From assembly GCF_013114825.1 (NCBI RefSeq), contig NZ_JAAVLX010000007.1:62001-126000 (forward strand): a DNA stretch of 64,000 nt. The letters are read 5' to 3'. This DNA comes from Bradyrhizobium australiense (GTDB lineage: Bacteria; Pseudomonadota; Alphaproteobacteria; Rhizobiales; Xanthobacteraceae). This document shows positions 48,636 through 56,549 of the stretch, one piece after another. The notes under the pieces are model-generated. The model saw only the letters and a list, made by a program, of their open reading frames with translations, did not search any database and was not told the DNA's origin. Position numbers and translations under genes: made by a program. The stretch's first letter is position 1; every line of letters starts with the position of its first letter.

Positions 48636-48649
48636 TGGAGCCTACTTGC

Positions 48650-48798
48650 GTGCCCCGGACGCGGTGCGCCGCGAAGTGGTGCACCGCAGAGCCGGGGCCC
48701 ATTGTCTGCCGCGGGATTGTGGATCCCGATTCTGCGAAGCAGCGCTACCGGACGATGCTTCGCATCGCCGGGAGGGCGCTGCATCGCGCCCGGGACAC
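48650..48798. repeat. dispersed repeat R1-related element
   Basis: It starts GTGCCCCGGACGCGGTG and ends CGCCCGGGACAC with GCAGAGCCGGGGCCCAT inside, sharing the termini of R1 but with a different interior (GACGATGCTTCGCATCG from family R3). It looks like a mosaic of R1 and R3. It separates convergent genes. Confidence 0.7.
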
Positions 48799-48801
48799 GA
48801 G

Positions 48802-49317
48802 TTAGCGAAATAGTCGAAGCAGGTTTCGAATAAAGCCCACGCGCGCGGCCTTGGGCACTTCGACAGGCTCCGCAGCTTTCGGCAATGCCACGCCTTCCAC
48901 ACCACGCGCCGCCGCCATCGCGATCGGCCCGACATTTTCCAGAAACGCGCGCTCATGGCCGCGCGACAGCCGTTCGACGGCTTCAGCGAGCGGCAGCCAG
49001 TCCACCGCCTTCACATCGCGCATCGGTTTGCGCACCGGCATCTCGCCCGCTTCCATGCGCCAAAAATGCACCACCTTGGCGCCGCCGCTGACATCATAGG
49101 CCAACGTGCCCAGAAATTCGTGCACGGCAACGTCGTGCCCGGTTTCTTCCATCACCTCGCGTTCGGCAGCGGCGCGCGGCGTTTCACCGTCGTCGAGCTT
49201 GCCCTTCGGCAGGACCCATTCGTTACGCTTGCGCAGGCGCACCACGGCGATCAGCGGCGACTCCTCCGCCTGCCGCAATACGATTCCTCCCGCCGCCAAC
49301 ACAGGCGCTCTCGCCAT
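48802..49317 (-). CDS. Nudix hydrolase
   Basis: The 171-aa cytosolic protein hydrolyses a nucleoside-diphosphate-linked substrate. The Nudix box GX5EX7REVXEEXG is complete (about residues 39-60, beginning GKLDDGE and ending EVMEETG), preceded by LRKRNEWVLPKG. The domain continues to about residue 110, and a C-terminal tail ends FIRNLLRLFR. The WVLPKGKLDDGE pattern resembles diadenosine/diphosphoinositol polyphosphate hydrolases, but the specificity cannot be fixed. Confidence 0.9.
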   Translation of the reverse strand: MARAPVLAAGGIVLRQAEESPLIAVVRLRKRNEWVLPKGKLDDGETPRAAAEREVMEETGHDVAVHEFLGTLAYDVSGGAKVVHFWRMEAGEMPVRKPMRDVKAVDWLPLAEAVERLSRGHERAFLENVGPIAMAAARGVEGVALPKAAEPVEVPKAARVGFIRNLLRLFR

Positions 49318-49386
49318 CCATCTCTTCCCGCGTTGCTACTGCCGCCGCAGCATATAGAAACAATTGCGGGATAATCGAGATTGACT

Positions 49387-50286
49387 TCAAGGTTTTCGCA
49401 ACAGTCGTTCGCCGGCGCGGATGCGCTCACCCTCCGCGACGTTGTCGCAGAACTCGAAATGCTCCGGCGCCAGCACGATGATGGTCGAGCCGTGCTCGAA
49501 CCAGCCGAGTTCGTCGCCCTTGCGCGCCTTCGCATCGCAGGCAAACACCGTCGGCCCCCTGCTCTGCGCATTGAGCGTGCGATCGAGGAAATGCAGCCGG
49601 ATGCTGGCGACCAGAATGGCGGCGACCGGCACCAGCGTCAGTGCCTCGCCCGACGGCAGGCGTGCCTGCAGCACCGCCCGCTCGTTCTTGCAGAACAGAC
49701 GCTCGACCCGTTTCAGCGCGATCGGATTGACGTTCCAAACGTCCCCATGGATGAAGGTCACCTTCTCGATCCGGCAATCATACGGCGCGTGAAAGCGGTG
49801 ATACATGCTGGACGTCAGCCTCAGCGTCAGGAAACGGCCGTTGCGGTGTTGCTCCACCAGCGCGGGATCGCCGAGCAAATCCAGCAGTGAATAGGGCGCA
49901 CCCTTGATCTGGAACAGCTCGGTATCGGCGATCCTGCCGAACGCGCCGATGATGCCGTCGGAAGGACTGGCCACCAGGTGCGGATCAGGATCCACCGGCC
50001 GCAGCCCCGGGCGCAGCTCGCGCGTAAAGCAATCGTGCAGGCTTTTGAAATCGGTTCTCCTCGCTTCCGACAAATCGAGATCGGAAAACAATCGCCAGCA
50101 TGCAATCGAGGCATCGCGCACAAAAGGATTCTCGATCTTGCTGAACCAGCCCATGAAGCGCGTCAGCGCCGCCCGCGGGATACGGTTGGTCAGGAGGAAG
50201 TTGAGGTCTTCCTGCTGGGTGAAGCGGGCGATCAGGCGCCGGACTGTCATCAATCTGTCAGCAGGATTGGCTAGCGCTTCAGGCAT
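49387..50286 (-). CDS. phosphatidylserine decarboxylase family protein
   Basis: The 299-aa membrane-associated proenzyme should self-cleave at the GST motif to form its pyruvoyl group and decarboxylate phosphatidylserine or a similar lipid. Visible are the N-terminal FKSLHDCFTRELRPG, SPSDGIIGAFG, SSMYHRFHAPYDCRIEKV with catalytic-site histidines, HGDVWNVNP, and near the C-terminus WFEHGSTIIVLAP with HGST in place of the common LGST. It resembles the E. coli-length type more than the short enzyme usual next to pssA in alphaproteobacteria, so it may be a second decarboxylase. AAGGGA precedes the ATG, which overlaps the divergent PLP-enzyme ATG. Confidence 0.85.
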   Translation of the reverse strand: MPEALANPADRLMTVRRLIARFTQQEDLNFLLTNRIPRAALTRFMGWFSKIENPFVRDASIACWRLFSDLDLSEARRTDFKSLHDCFTRELRPGLRPVDPDPHLVASPSDGIIGAFGRIADTELFQIKGAPYSLLDLLGDPALVEQHRNGRFLTLRLTSSMYHRFHAPYDCRIEKVTFIHGDVWNVNPIALKRVERLFCKNERAVLQARLPSGEALTLVPVAAILVASIRLHFLDRTLNAQSRGPTVFACDAKARKGDELGWFEHGSTIIVLAPEHFEFCDNVAEGERIRAGERLLRKP

Positions 50287-51949
50287 GGATTCGTCCCTTC
50301 CGATTCTTTCCCTGTCCGCCGCTGCGGTCGCCGGTGCCGCGGCAGTCTTCCCCAAATTGCAGGCGCGGCTAGCGCTGTCGCGCGCAAAACACCGCTCGCT
50401 GACTGGACATTCCAAAATGTCCAAAATGGTCGCGCGGCTGGTGCCGCATTACGAATTCGACATCGACGATTTCTTCGCTTCCGACGGCGCGCCCGGCGAT
50501 GTCGCCATGCAGCGGCAGGACGCCTTCTTCCGGCTCGCCCGCCTCTACGAGGAGCGCTATGCCAAAGGACGGAAGATGACGGCGGAAGCGGCCGAGCACA
50601 TCTCCGACCTGCAGTTCACCGAAACCTACCGGGTCCCTTTCCAGTACAGCCGGCTGGTGCGGGAAAATCTTGGCACCGGCGCCTTCATGCAGTCCTCCGC
50701 CGGCGTCACCGTCACCGATGTCGACGGCAACACCTTCTACGACCTGACCGGCTCGTACGGCGTCAACATTTTCGGCAATGATTTTTACAAGGAGTGCATC
50801 GCGGAAGCCGAGAAGCGCGCCCGCGCGCTTGGCCCCGTGCTCGGCCCCTATCACCTCGTCATCACCGACAACGTGCGACGCCTTTGTGAGATTTCCGGCC
50901 TCGACGAAGTCTCGTTCCACATGTCCGGCACGGAAGCCGTCATGCAGGCGGTGCGGCTGGCCCGCTATCACACCCGCCGCTCCCATCTGGTTCGCTTCGC
51001 CGGCGCCTATCACGGCTGGTGGGGTGACGTGCAGCCCGGCGTCGGCAACCCCGTGTCGCCGCACGAGACCTATACGCTCGCCGACACGTCGGAGCGCACG
51101 CTGCATGTGCTGCGAACGCGCAAGGACATCGCCTGCGTGCTGGTCAATCCCTTGCAGGCGCTGCATCCGAACGCCAATGCGCCCGGCGATTCCGCCCTCG
51201 TCGATAGCTCCCGCAAGGGCGCGTTCGATCGTGCGGCATACACCGAGTGGCTGAAGAAGCTGCGCGAAGTATGCACAGAGCGCGGCATCGTTCTGATCTT
51301 CGACGAAGTCTTCGTCGGTTTCCGCCTCGCCGCCGGCGGCGCGCAGGAATATTTCGGCGTGCGCGCCGACATGGTCACCTACGGCAAGAGCATTGCCGGC
51401 GGCTTGCCGGTCGGCGTGGTCTGCGGCCGCAAGGATCTGATGCGGCGCTTCCGCGACGATCGCCCCGCCGACGTGTGCTTTGCCCGCGGCACTTTCAATT
51501 CGCATCCCTACGTGATGACGGCGATGGATGAGTTTTTGAGCCGCCTCGCCAGCCCGAACTTCAATGCGGTCTATCAGGGACTCGACGAGACCTGGAACGG
51601 GCGCGCCAAGGCATTGAACGAGCGGCTGGCCGCGAACGACCTGCCCGTCCGCGTCCGCAATCTCTCCTCGATCTGGATGGTTCAATATACCGAGCCGTCC
51701 CGTTACAACTGGATGCTGCAATATTATCTGCGCGCCGAGGGGCTGGCGCTGAGCTGGGTCGGCACCGGCCGGCTGATCTTCTGCCTCAACTACACGGATG
51801 CCGATTTCGCTGGGGTGGCCGACCGCTTTGTCACGGCGGCCGACAAGATGAAGCGCGACGGCTGGTGGTGGCACGATGCTTCGCTGACCAACAAGAACAT
51901 CAAGCGGCGGATCCTGAAAGAGATGCTCGCCAAGAGGTTCGGGAACTAA
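50285..51949 (+). CDS. membrane-anchored class III PLP-dependent aminotransferase
   Basis: The 554-aa enzyme has an N-terminal hydrophobic segment (SLPILSLSAAAVAGAAAVF) that may anchor it, a roughly 100-residue helical region, then a fold-type I aminotransferase domain. The domain shows FHMSGTEAVMQAVRLAR, GAYHGWWGD, LIFDEVFVGFRLAAGG and the PLP lysine in MVTYGKSIAGGLPVG. It resembles glutamate-1-semialdehyde aminomutases but is longer and unlike HemL in context. The ATG at 50285 overlaps the divergent decarboxylase ATG in CATG, and no good ribosome site precedes it. A later start after the anchor is possible. A role in making or modifying an amino-lipid head group is inferred from neighbours. 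Confidence 0.8.
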   Translation: MDSSLPILSLSAAAVAGAAAVFPKLQARLALSRAKHRSLTGHSKMSKMVARLVPHYEFDIDDFFASDGAPGDVAMQRQDAFFRLARLYEERYAKGRKMTAEAAEHISDLQFTETYRVPFQYSRLVRENLGTGAFMQSSAGVTVTDVDGNTFYDLTGSYGVNIFGNDFYKECIAEAEKRARALGPVLGPYHLVITDNVRRLCEISGLDEVSFHMSGTEAVMQAVRLARYHTRRSHLVRFAGAYHGWWGDVQPGVGNPVSPHETYTLADTSERTLHVLRTRKDIACVLVNPLQALHPNANAPGDSALVDSSRKGAFDRAAYTEWLKKLREVCTERGIVLIFDEVFVGFRLAAGGAQEYFGVRADMVTYGKSIAGGLPVGVVCGRKDLMRRFRDDRPADVCFARGTFNSHPYVMTAMDEFLSRLASPNFNAVYQGLDETWNGRAKALNERLAANDLPVRVRNLSSIWMVQYTEPSRYNWMLQYYLRAEGLALSWVGTGRLIFCLNYTDADFAGVADRFVTAADKMKRDGWWWHDASLTNKNIKRRILKEMLAKRFGN

Positions 51950-52060
51950 GGCTATATCGCCTGTCGCAATAGCCGGGCAAAAGCGCGAAGCGCGTCTTGG
52001 CGCAGATGTCCCGGCCATCCACGTCTTTCCTGTTTCTGCCATCGCTGTCTCTGTTCCCTC

Positions 52061-52140
52061 GTCATTCCGGGGCGATGCGAAGCATCGAGCCCGGAATCTC
52101 GAAATTCCGGGTCCGGTCCTTCGGACCATTCCGGAATGAC
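52061..52140. repeat. dispersed repeat R3, copy 4
   Basis: GTCATTCCGGGGCGATGCGAAG at the left and TTCCGGAATGAC at the right, with GGAATCTCGAAATTCC and GGTCCTTCGGACC palindromes inside. It separates convergent genes (PLP enzyme and DUF962-like). Confidence 0.8.
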
Positions 52141-52204
52141 CATGCAAAAAACGTGGATGCCCGGCACAAGGCCGGGCACGACGGCTTCTTCGCTTGCGCA
52201 ACCC

Positions 52205-52822
52205 TCACGCGTGCCTGACGTGCTTCTCCAGACCCGGGTCGATCAGCTCGCCCTTCATCAGAGCCAGCGGCGCCTTGTAGTACAGCTTGAGGTCACTGAA
52301 GGGGTCGGTGAGAATCTTGGTCATCCAGACCAGGCCGGTCTCGACGTCGCGGATGAAGAACAGGTGGACGGTGCGAAACAGCAGCCCGCCGATACCGACC
52401 GCAAGCCAGATTTTCGCGACCTGCCGCATGAAGTCCGCCGACGACGTCCATGGCGTGAACAAGCCGAACAGTGTCGGGTCGAGATACAGCACCATCGGTG
52501 ACAGCGCCCAGATCGTCATCAGCACGATCTTGCGCTGCAGATTGTAGCCGACCTTGATCTCTTCCTTGTGCTCGTGGGTCGCCTGGTTGACGTGGTCGTA
52601 GCCGCGCGGCTCGAAGAAGAAGTGACCGGCCTGCCGCGTCGTCATCGAGACCAGCCAGCCGACCAGCGCCGATACCATCGGATCGAAGAACAGCATGGCG
52701 TAAGCAAACAGAAAGCTCGCCGCGCTGACGAAGTGAAGCGACTGGTTGATGCGGCTGTGGTGATAGTAGCGATGGTCGTCCCAGCGCTGGGTTCGCAGTT
52801 CCTCCAGAAAGTTCTTGATCAT
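52205..52822 (-). CDS. Mpo1/DUF962-like membrane protein
   Basis: The 205-aa protein starts at the ATG at 52822 after GGGGGAGA. It has about four hydrophobic helices and many histidines: DHRYYHHSRINQSLH, TRQAGHFFFEPRGYDHVNQATHEHKEEIKVGYNLQRK, and LLFRTVHLFFIRD. The layout resembles the Mpo1/YGL010w (DUF962) family, iron-dependent membrane dioxygenases that shorten 2-hydroxy fatty acids in yeast, though similarity is judged by eye and moderate. It lies downstream of the methyltransferase and glycosyltransferase genes, so a role in acyl-chain or membrane-lipid metabolism is inferred. Confidence 0.6.
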   Translation of the reverse strand: MIKNFLEELRTQRWDDHRYYHHSRINQSLHFVSAASFLFAYAMLFFDPMVSALVGWLVSMTTRQAGHFFFEPRGYDHVNQATHEHKEEIKVGYNLQRKIVLMTIWALSPMVLYLDPTLFGLFTPWTSSADFMRQVAKIWLAVGIGGLLFRTVHLFFIRDVETGLVWMTKILTDPFSDLKLYYKAPLALMKGELIDPGLEKHVRHA

Positions 52823-52872
52823 GTTCTCCCCCAAATTCCGATGGGATCGGTCTACTGAGATTCGATGTCCGG

Positions 52873-52901
52873 CATGTGACATCATGATAATGACATGTGA
52901 C
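52873..52901. promoter_or_regulatory. CATGTGAC direct repeat upstream of the DUF962-like gene
   Basis: CATGTGAC occurs at 52873-52880 and 52894-52901, 21 bp (two helical turns) apart, with ATCATGATAATGA between. It lies about 50-80 bp upstream of the ATG. It could bind a dimeric regulator; none is identified. Confidence 0.4.
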
Positions 52902-52942
52902 TGTTCGCAGTGGCGCGATGACGCAACGGCGATCAGGACTTG

Positions 52943-53632
52943 TCAGGCAGCCGCGGCGACGTCGATTTTCCGAAAACGCACCAGCGAGAAATGGCCGAGC
53001 GGCGGCACCAGGCGGCGCTCCGCCAGCTCCATGCCGCGTGCGCCCGCCAGCCATTGCGCGTAGCGCGACCAGGCGAACTCGGCGGTGCGGAAGCCGAGCG
53101 GGCGCACCACCGGCTGCAGCCGCCGCTCGATGAAGCGGCGCATGCCGGCATCGGCGCTGACGCGGGTGAGAATGATGAGTTCGCCGCCCGGCCGCAGCAC
53201 CCGGGCGAATTCATCGAGCGCCTTTTCGGGGTTCGGCACCGCGGTGACAACATATTGCGCCATCACCACGTCGAAGCAATCGTCGGAGAATTCAAGGTTT
53301 TCGGCATCCATCACCGCAAGGCCTTCGACGTTCTTCAGGCCGAGCGCGTCGACGCGCTTCCTCGCCTTCTGCAGCATCGCTTCCGAAATATCGGTGCCGA
53401 AGATGCGCAGATGCGGCGCATATAGGGGCAGCGAAATGCCGGTGCCGACGCCGACCTCGAGCACCCGGCCGCCGATCCTGTTGGTGGCGGCAATCGCCGC
53501 CTTGCGGCCTTTGCTGAACACGCCGCCGAATACGAGATCGTAAACCGGCGCCCAGCGGTCATAGGCCTGCTCGACCATCTCGCGGTCGAAATCGAGCGGC
53601 CTCGTGCCGTCAAGCTTGATGATGTCTGCCAT
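52943..53632 (-). CDS. PmtA-like class I methyltransferase
   Basis: The 229-aa cytosolic or membrane-associated enzyme uses S-adenosylmethionine. Motif I is GGRVLEVGVGTGISLPLY (about residues 50-67), then FGTDISEAMLQKARKR, VMDAENLEFSDDCFDVVMAQYVVTAVPNPEKAL and LRPGGELIILTRV. The opening DREMVEQAYDRWAPVYDLVFGGVFSKGRKAA resembles the Rhodobacter-type phosphatidylethanolamine N-methyltransferase PmtA. It could methylate phosphatidylethanolamine toward phosphatidylcholine or a related head group. It lies 56 bp downstream of the glycosyltransferase on the same strand. Confidence 0.8.
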   Translation of the reverse strand: MADIIKLDGTRPLDFDREMVEQAYDRWAPVYDLVFGGVFSKGRKAAIAATNRIGGRVLEVGVGTGISLPLYAPHLRIFGTDISEAMLQKARKRVDALGLKNVEGLAVMDAENLEFSDDCFDVVMAQYVVTAVPNPEKALDEFARVLRPGGELIILTRVSADAGMRRFIERRLQPVVRPLGFRTAEFAWSRYAQWLAGARGMELAERRLVPPLGHFSLVRFRKIDVAAAA

Positions 53633-53688
53633 GGTTGGTTTGCCTTTTCGTCTCACGCATATGGCTGGTTTGTCGTTGAACTTCGCGC

Positions 53689-54744
53689 TCAGCCCTGCAC
53701 GGCGCTCGCGGCTGGCGCCCGGCGCACCGGCCTAAGCGCGCGGCTCGGCTGCAGCGCGGTCAGATTGCCGATGAACTGCCGCGCGCTGTTTTCCCAGGAA
53801 CGCGCCAGCGCGAAATTACGGCAGGCCTCGCGCGACATCGTCAGCGCGCGCAGGCAGGCACTACGCAGATCGGTGTCGATTGCGCCGATCGGATGATCGG
53901 CGATGACATCCTTCGGGCCGGTGACCGGAAATGCCGCGACCGGCGTGCCGCACGCCAATGCCTCGAGCTGCACGACGCCGAACGTATCGGTAAGGCTCGG
54001 AAACACGAAGACGTCGGCAGCAGCGAGGTGCGCGGTCAACTCCGCGCCTTTCTTCTCGCCTAGAAAGATCACGTCAGGATATTGTTTCGCGAGCTGCGCC
54101 TTTTGCGGTCCATTGCCGACCACGATTTTCGATCCCGGCAAATCAAGCGACAGGAACGCATCGAGATTCTTTTCCACCGCGACGCGGCCCATCGTCATGA
54201 AGATCGGCCGCGGCAGGTCGAGCGTCGCAGGCGTATGCGGGTGGAACAATTCGGTGTCGACGCCGCGCGTCCAGAAGCCGAGTTTCCGGAAACCCCGCGC
54301 GCCGAGTTCCTGCCGCAGGGAATCCGTTGCGACCATGACCGTGGAAGACGCGGCATGAAAGTGCCGCAGCACCGCATAGCCGACGGCGGCCGGGAGCCCG
54401 GTGCGGACGGCGATATATTCGGGAAACCGCGTCGTATAGGATGTGGTGAACGAAAGCTTGCGGCGACGGCAGTAGGCGCGCACCATCCAGCCGATCGGCC
54501 CCTCGGTTGCGATATGGATGGCGTCGGGCGCCGCCTCTTCGATCCGCCGCCCGATCTCGCGCCGGTTTGGCAGCGCGACGCGCAAGCCGGGATAGGTCGG
54601 CACGCCGAGGGACGGAAACCCGTCCGGGGTCAGGAAGCTGATATCGGCGTCGAGCACAGAGGCGCAGCGCGCCAGCGACGTCAGCGTGCGGACGACGCCG
54701 TTCACCTGCGGATGCCACGCATCGGTCGCAATCAATATCTTCAT
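53689..54744 (-). CDS. GT4 glycosyltransferase, probable glycolipid synthase
   Basis: The 351-aa GT-B enzyme shows MKILIATDAWHPQVNGVVRTL at the N-terminus and HIATEGPIGWMVRAY. Its donor-binding half has MGRVAVEKNLDAFL, LGEKKGAELTAHLAAADVFVFPSLTDTFGVVQLEALACGTPVAAF (E-x7-E motif). This pattern resembles rhizobial and Agrobacterium diacylglycerol glycosyltransferases and plant SQD2. Such enzymes make glycolipids that replace phospholipids under phosphate starvation. A near-consensus Pho box lies about 120 bp upstream on the same strand. The PmtA-like gene follows. Mannosyl or other acceptors cannot be excluded. Confidence 0.8.
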   Translation of the reverse strand: MKILIATDAWHPQVNGVVRTLTSLARCASVLDADISFLTPDGFPSLGVPTYPGLRVALPNRREIGRRIEEAAPDAIHIATEGPIGWMVRAYCRRRKLSFTTSYTTRFPEYIAVRTGLPAAVGYAVLRHFHAASSTVMVATDSLRQELGARGFRKLGFWTRGVDTELFHPHTPATLDLPRPIFMTMGRVAVEKNLDAFLSLDLPGSKIVVGNGPQKAQLAKQYPDVIFLGEKKGAELTAHLAAADVFVFPSLTDTFGVVQLEALACGTPVAAFPVTGPKDVIADHPIGAIDTDLRSACLRALTMSREACRNFALARSWENSARQFIGNLTALQPSRALRPVRRAPAASAVQG

Positions 54745-54862
54745 GTCCGGACCCGAGATTAATGATTCTCAAATCCGACGTTCAGCCATGGATATTTCAG
54801 GCGTATGACGTCATCGATATGTAAGGATGTTTTTAAGCCCCCTCCACGCATTTTCGTGTAAC

Positions 54863-54880
54863 GTGACAGCGAGATGACAG
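54863..54880 (-). promoter_or_regulatory. Pho box (PhoB site) upstream of the glycosyltransferase
   Basis: The minus strand reads CTGTCATCTCGCTGTCAC: two 7-bp half-sites CTGTCAT and CTGTCAC separated by 4 bp, which matches the Pho box consensus CTGTCA(T/C)-N4-CTGTCA(T/C). GAAAAT, seven bases downstream, could be the -10. The site covers the start codon of the divergent gene at 54874, so only the glycosyltransferase direction makes sense for activation. Confidence 0.65.
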
Positions 54881-56271
54881 ACCATAACGACAATACTGCG
54901 CGATCCCGCCGGCGACGGAAGCGGAAGAGTTATGCGCTTTTGATCCTTGCGGCCGGCATGCTCGCGTTCGGCGTGGCTGCGGGCACGCTGTATTACGTGC
55001 TGCGGCCGACGACGCTGCGGATTGCGGTTGGCCCGGCCGGCAGCGATGACCAGAAGCTGGTCCAGTTGATGGCGCAGACCTTTGCGCGCGAGGGCGGCTC
55101 AGTGCGGCTATCGCTGGTCACGACGGAAGGAACGGCGGAGAGCATTGCGCTGTTCACGGCCGGCAAGGCCGATCTGGCTGTCGCCCGCGGCGACCTGAAC
55201 CTTCCGGCGAACGCAGAGTCGGTTGCAATCCTGCGCAAGAATGTCGTCGTGCTGTGGGCGCCTTCCGGTCTCTCCGCCAAAGGTTCGAAGAAGCACCCCA
55301 CGGCCAAGATCAAGAGTCTCGATGAACTGGCCGGCCATCGCGTCGGCGTGATCGGGCGGACGCAGGCCAATGTCACGCTGCTGCGCGTGATCCTGAAAGA
55401 GTCGGGCATCAATCCCGACAAGGTCACCATCAGCCAGTTCGCCACCAATCAGATCGGCGAAATGGCGAAAGATCAGTCGGTCGACGCCTTCATGGCGGTC
55501 GGCCCGCTCAAGAGCAAGATCACGGTGGACGCGATCGCTGCAACCGCGACCGCCCGCGGCGAGCCGAAATTCCTGCCGATCGATGTTGCAGATGCCATTG
55601 CGAAGAAAAACCCGATCTACGAATCCGAGGAGATTCCTGCCAGCATCTTCGGCTCTTCGCCGCAGCGGCCGGAAGACAAGGTCGACACCGTTGCCATCAA
55701 CCACCTGATCATCGCGCCGAAGTCACTGTCTGATACGGCGGTCGCCGCCTTCGCCCGCCAACTCTTCACCAACCGCCAGCAATTGGCGCGTGAATTGCCG
55801 ACCGCCTCGCAGATCGAGAAGCCCGACACCGACAAGGATGCTGCGCTGCCGGCACATGCGGGAGCGGCGGCCTATATCGACGGCAACGAGCGAACGTTCC
55901 TCGAAAAATACACCGATTACATCTGGTTCGCAGTGCTGATTTTGTCGGGCCTGGGCTCGGCCGGCGCCTGGTTCAGGCACTACTGGAACAAGGACGAGCG
56001 CGAGCAATACATCGCCCATCGCGATCAACTCCTTGAGTTGGTTTCCAGGGCGAGGAAGGCCGAAACGCCGGAAGAGCTGGTGGAAATGCAAGCTGCGGCG
56101 GATGGCATGTTGCGCGAGGCGTTCGATTGCTATGACGACGGCACCGTCGAGGAAGGCGACCTCTCTGTGATCGCCCTCGCGCTCGAACAATTCCATCACG
56201 CCGTCGCAGACCGCCGCGCGGTGCTCGCCGGCGCCGGCGCTGCCGACACGCCTCGGATGCGCGCGGGTTAG
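54874..56271 (+). CDS. TAXI-family solute-binding protein, membrane-anchored with C-terminal TM segment
   Basis: The 465-aa protein has a very basic N-tail (ARSRRRRKRKS), a transmembrane helix (YALLILAAGMLAFGVAAGTLYYVL) and a periplasmic TAXI/NMT1-like binding domain. That domain shows TLRIAVGPAGSDDQKLVQLMAQTF, HRVGVIGRTQANVTLLRVIL and NHLIIAPKSLSDTAVAAFARQLF. A second helix (YIWFAVLILSGLGSAGAWF) and a cytoplasmic helical tail follow. TAXI proteins normally serve TRAP transporters, but no DctQM genes are near. Fixed at both ends to the membrane, it may be a sensor or orphan binding protein. The Pho box covers its start codon, and only a weak GAG precedes the ATG. Confidence 0.78.
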   Translation: MTDHNDNTARSRRRRKRKSYALLILAAGMLAFGVAAGTLYYVLRPTTLRIAVGPAGSDDQKLVQLMAQTFAREGGSVRLSLVTTEGTAESIALFTAGKADLAVARGDLNLPANAESVAILRKNVVVLWAPSGLSAKGSKKHPTAKIKSLDELAGHRVGVIGRTQANVTLLRVILKESGINPDKVTISQFATNQIGEMAKDQSVDAFMAVGPLKSKITVDAIAATATARGEPKFLPIDVADAIAKKNPIYESEEIPASIFGSSPQRPEDKVDTVAINHLIIAPKSLSDTAVAAFARQLFTNRQQLARELPTASQIEKPDTDKDAALPAHAGAAAYIDGNERTFLEKYTDYIWFAVLILSGLGSAGAWFRHYWNKDEREQYIAHRDQLLELVSRARKAETPEELVEMQAAADGMLREAFDCYDDGTVEEGDLSVIALALEQFHHAVADRRAVLAGAGAADTPRMRAG

Positions 56272-56549
56272 GCCTGATTGGCTAGGCTGGTTTTCCCTCT
56301 TCGGTTAGATTTGCCTGCGCCAACGCAATTCGGCGCGCTTACTTCTTCCCTTCTTGTGGGACAAGGTGGCGCGAAGCGCCGGATGAGGGTTGCCTCCCAG
56401 GGCGAGCGGAAGGCAGCGAAACCTTAACGAAACAATTCCTTAACGCCACGAAACCATTTTGGCGATTTCTTGCAAATGTCCTGAAACGGTTCATCTGTAG
56501 AGGTTTCCCCAACGACGCGCCGACTGGTGCGACAAACAGGGGGACCACC

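Noticed and set aside
50369..52201. 610-codon open frame on the minus strand
   Set aside because: Antisense to the class III PLP enzyme, low-complexity composition, no recognisable fold. The plus-strand gene has clear catalytic motifs.
56423..56443. Two TTAAC half-sites upstream of the L,D-transpeptidase gene
   Set aside because: The spacing is 12 bp, not the 7 bp needed for a CtrA full site.
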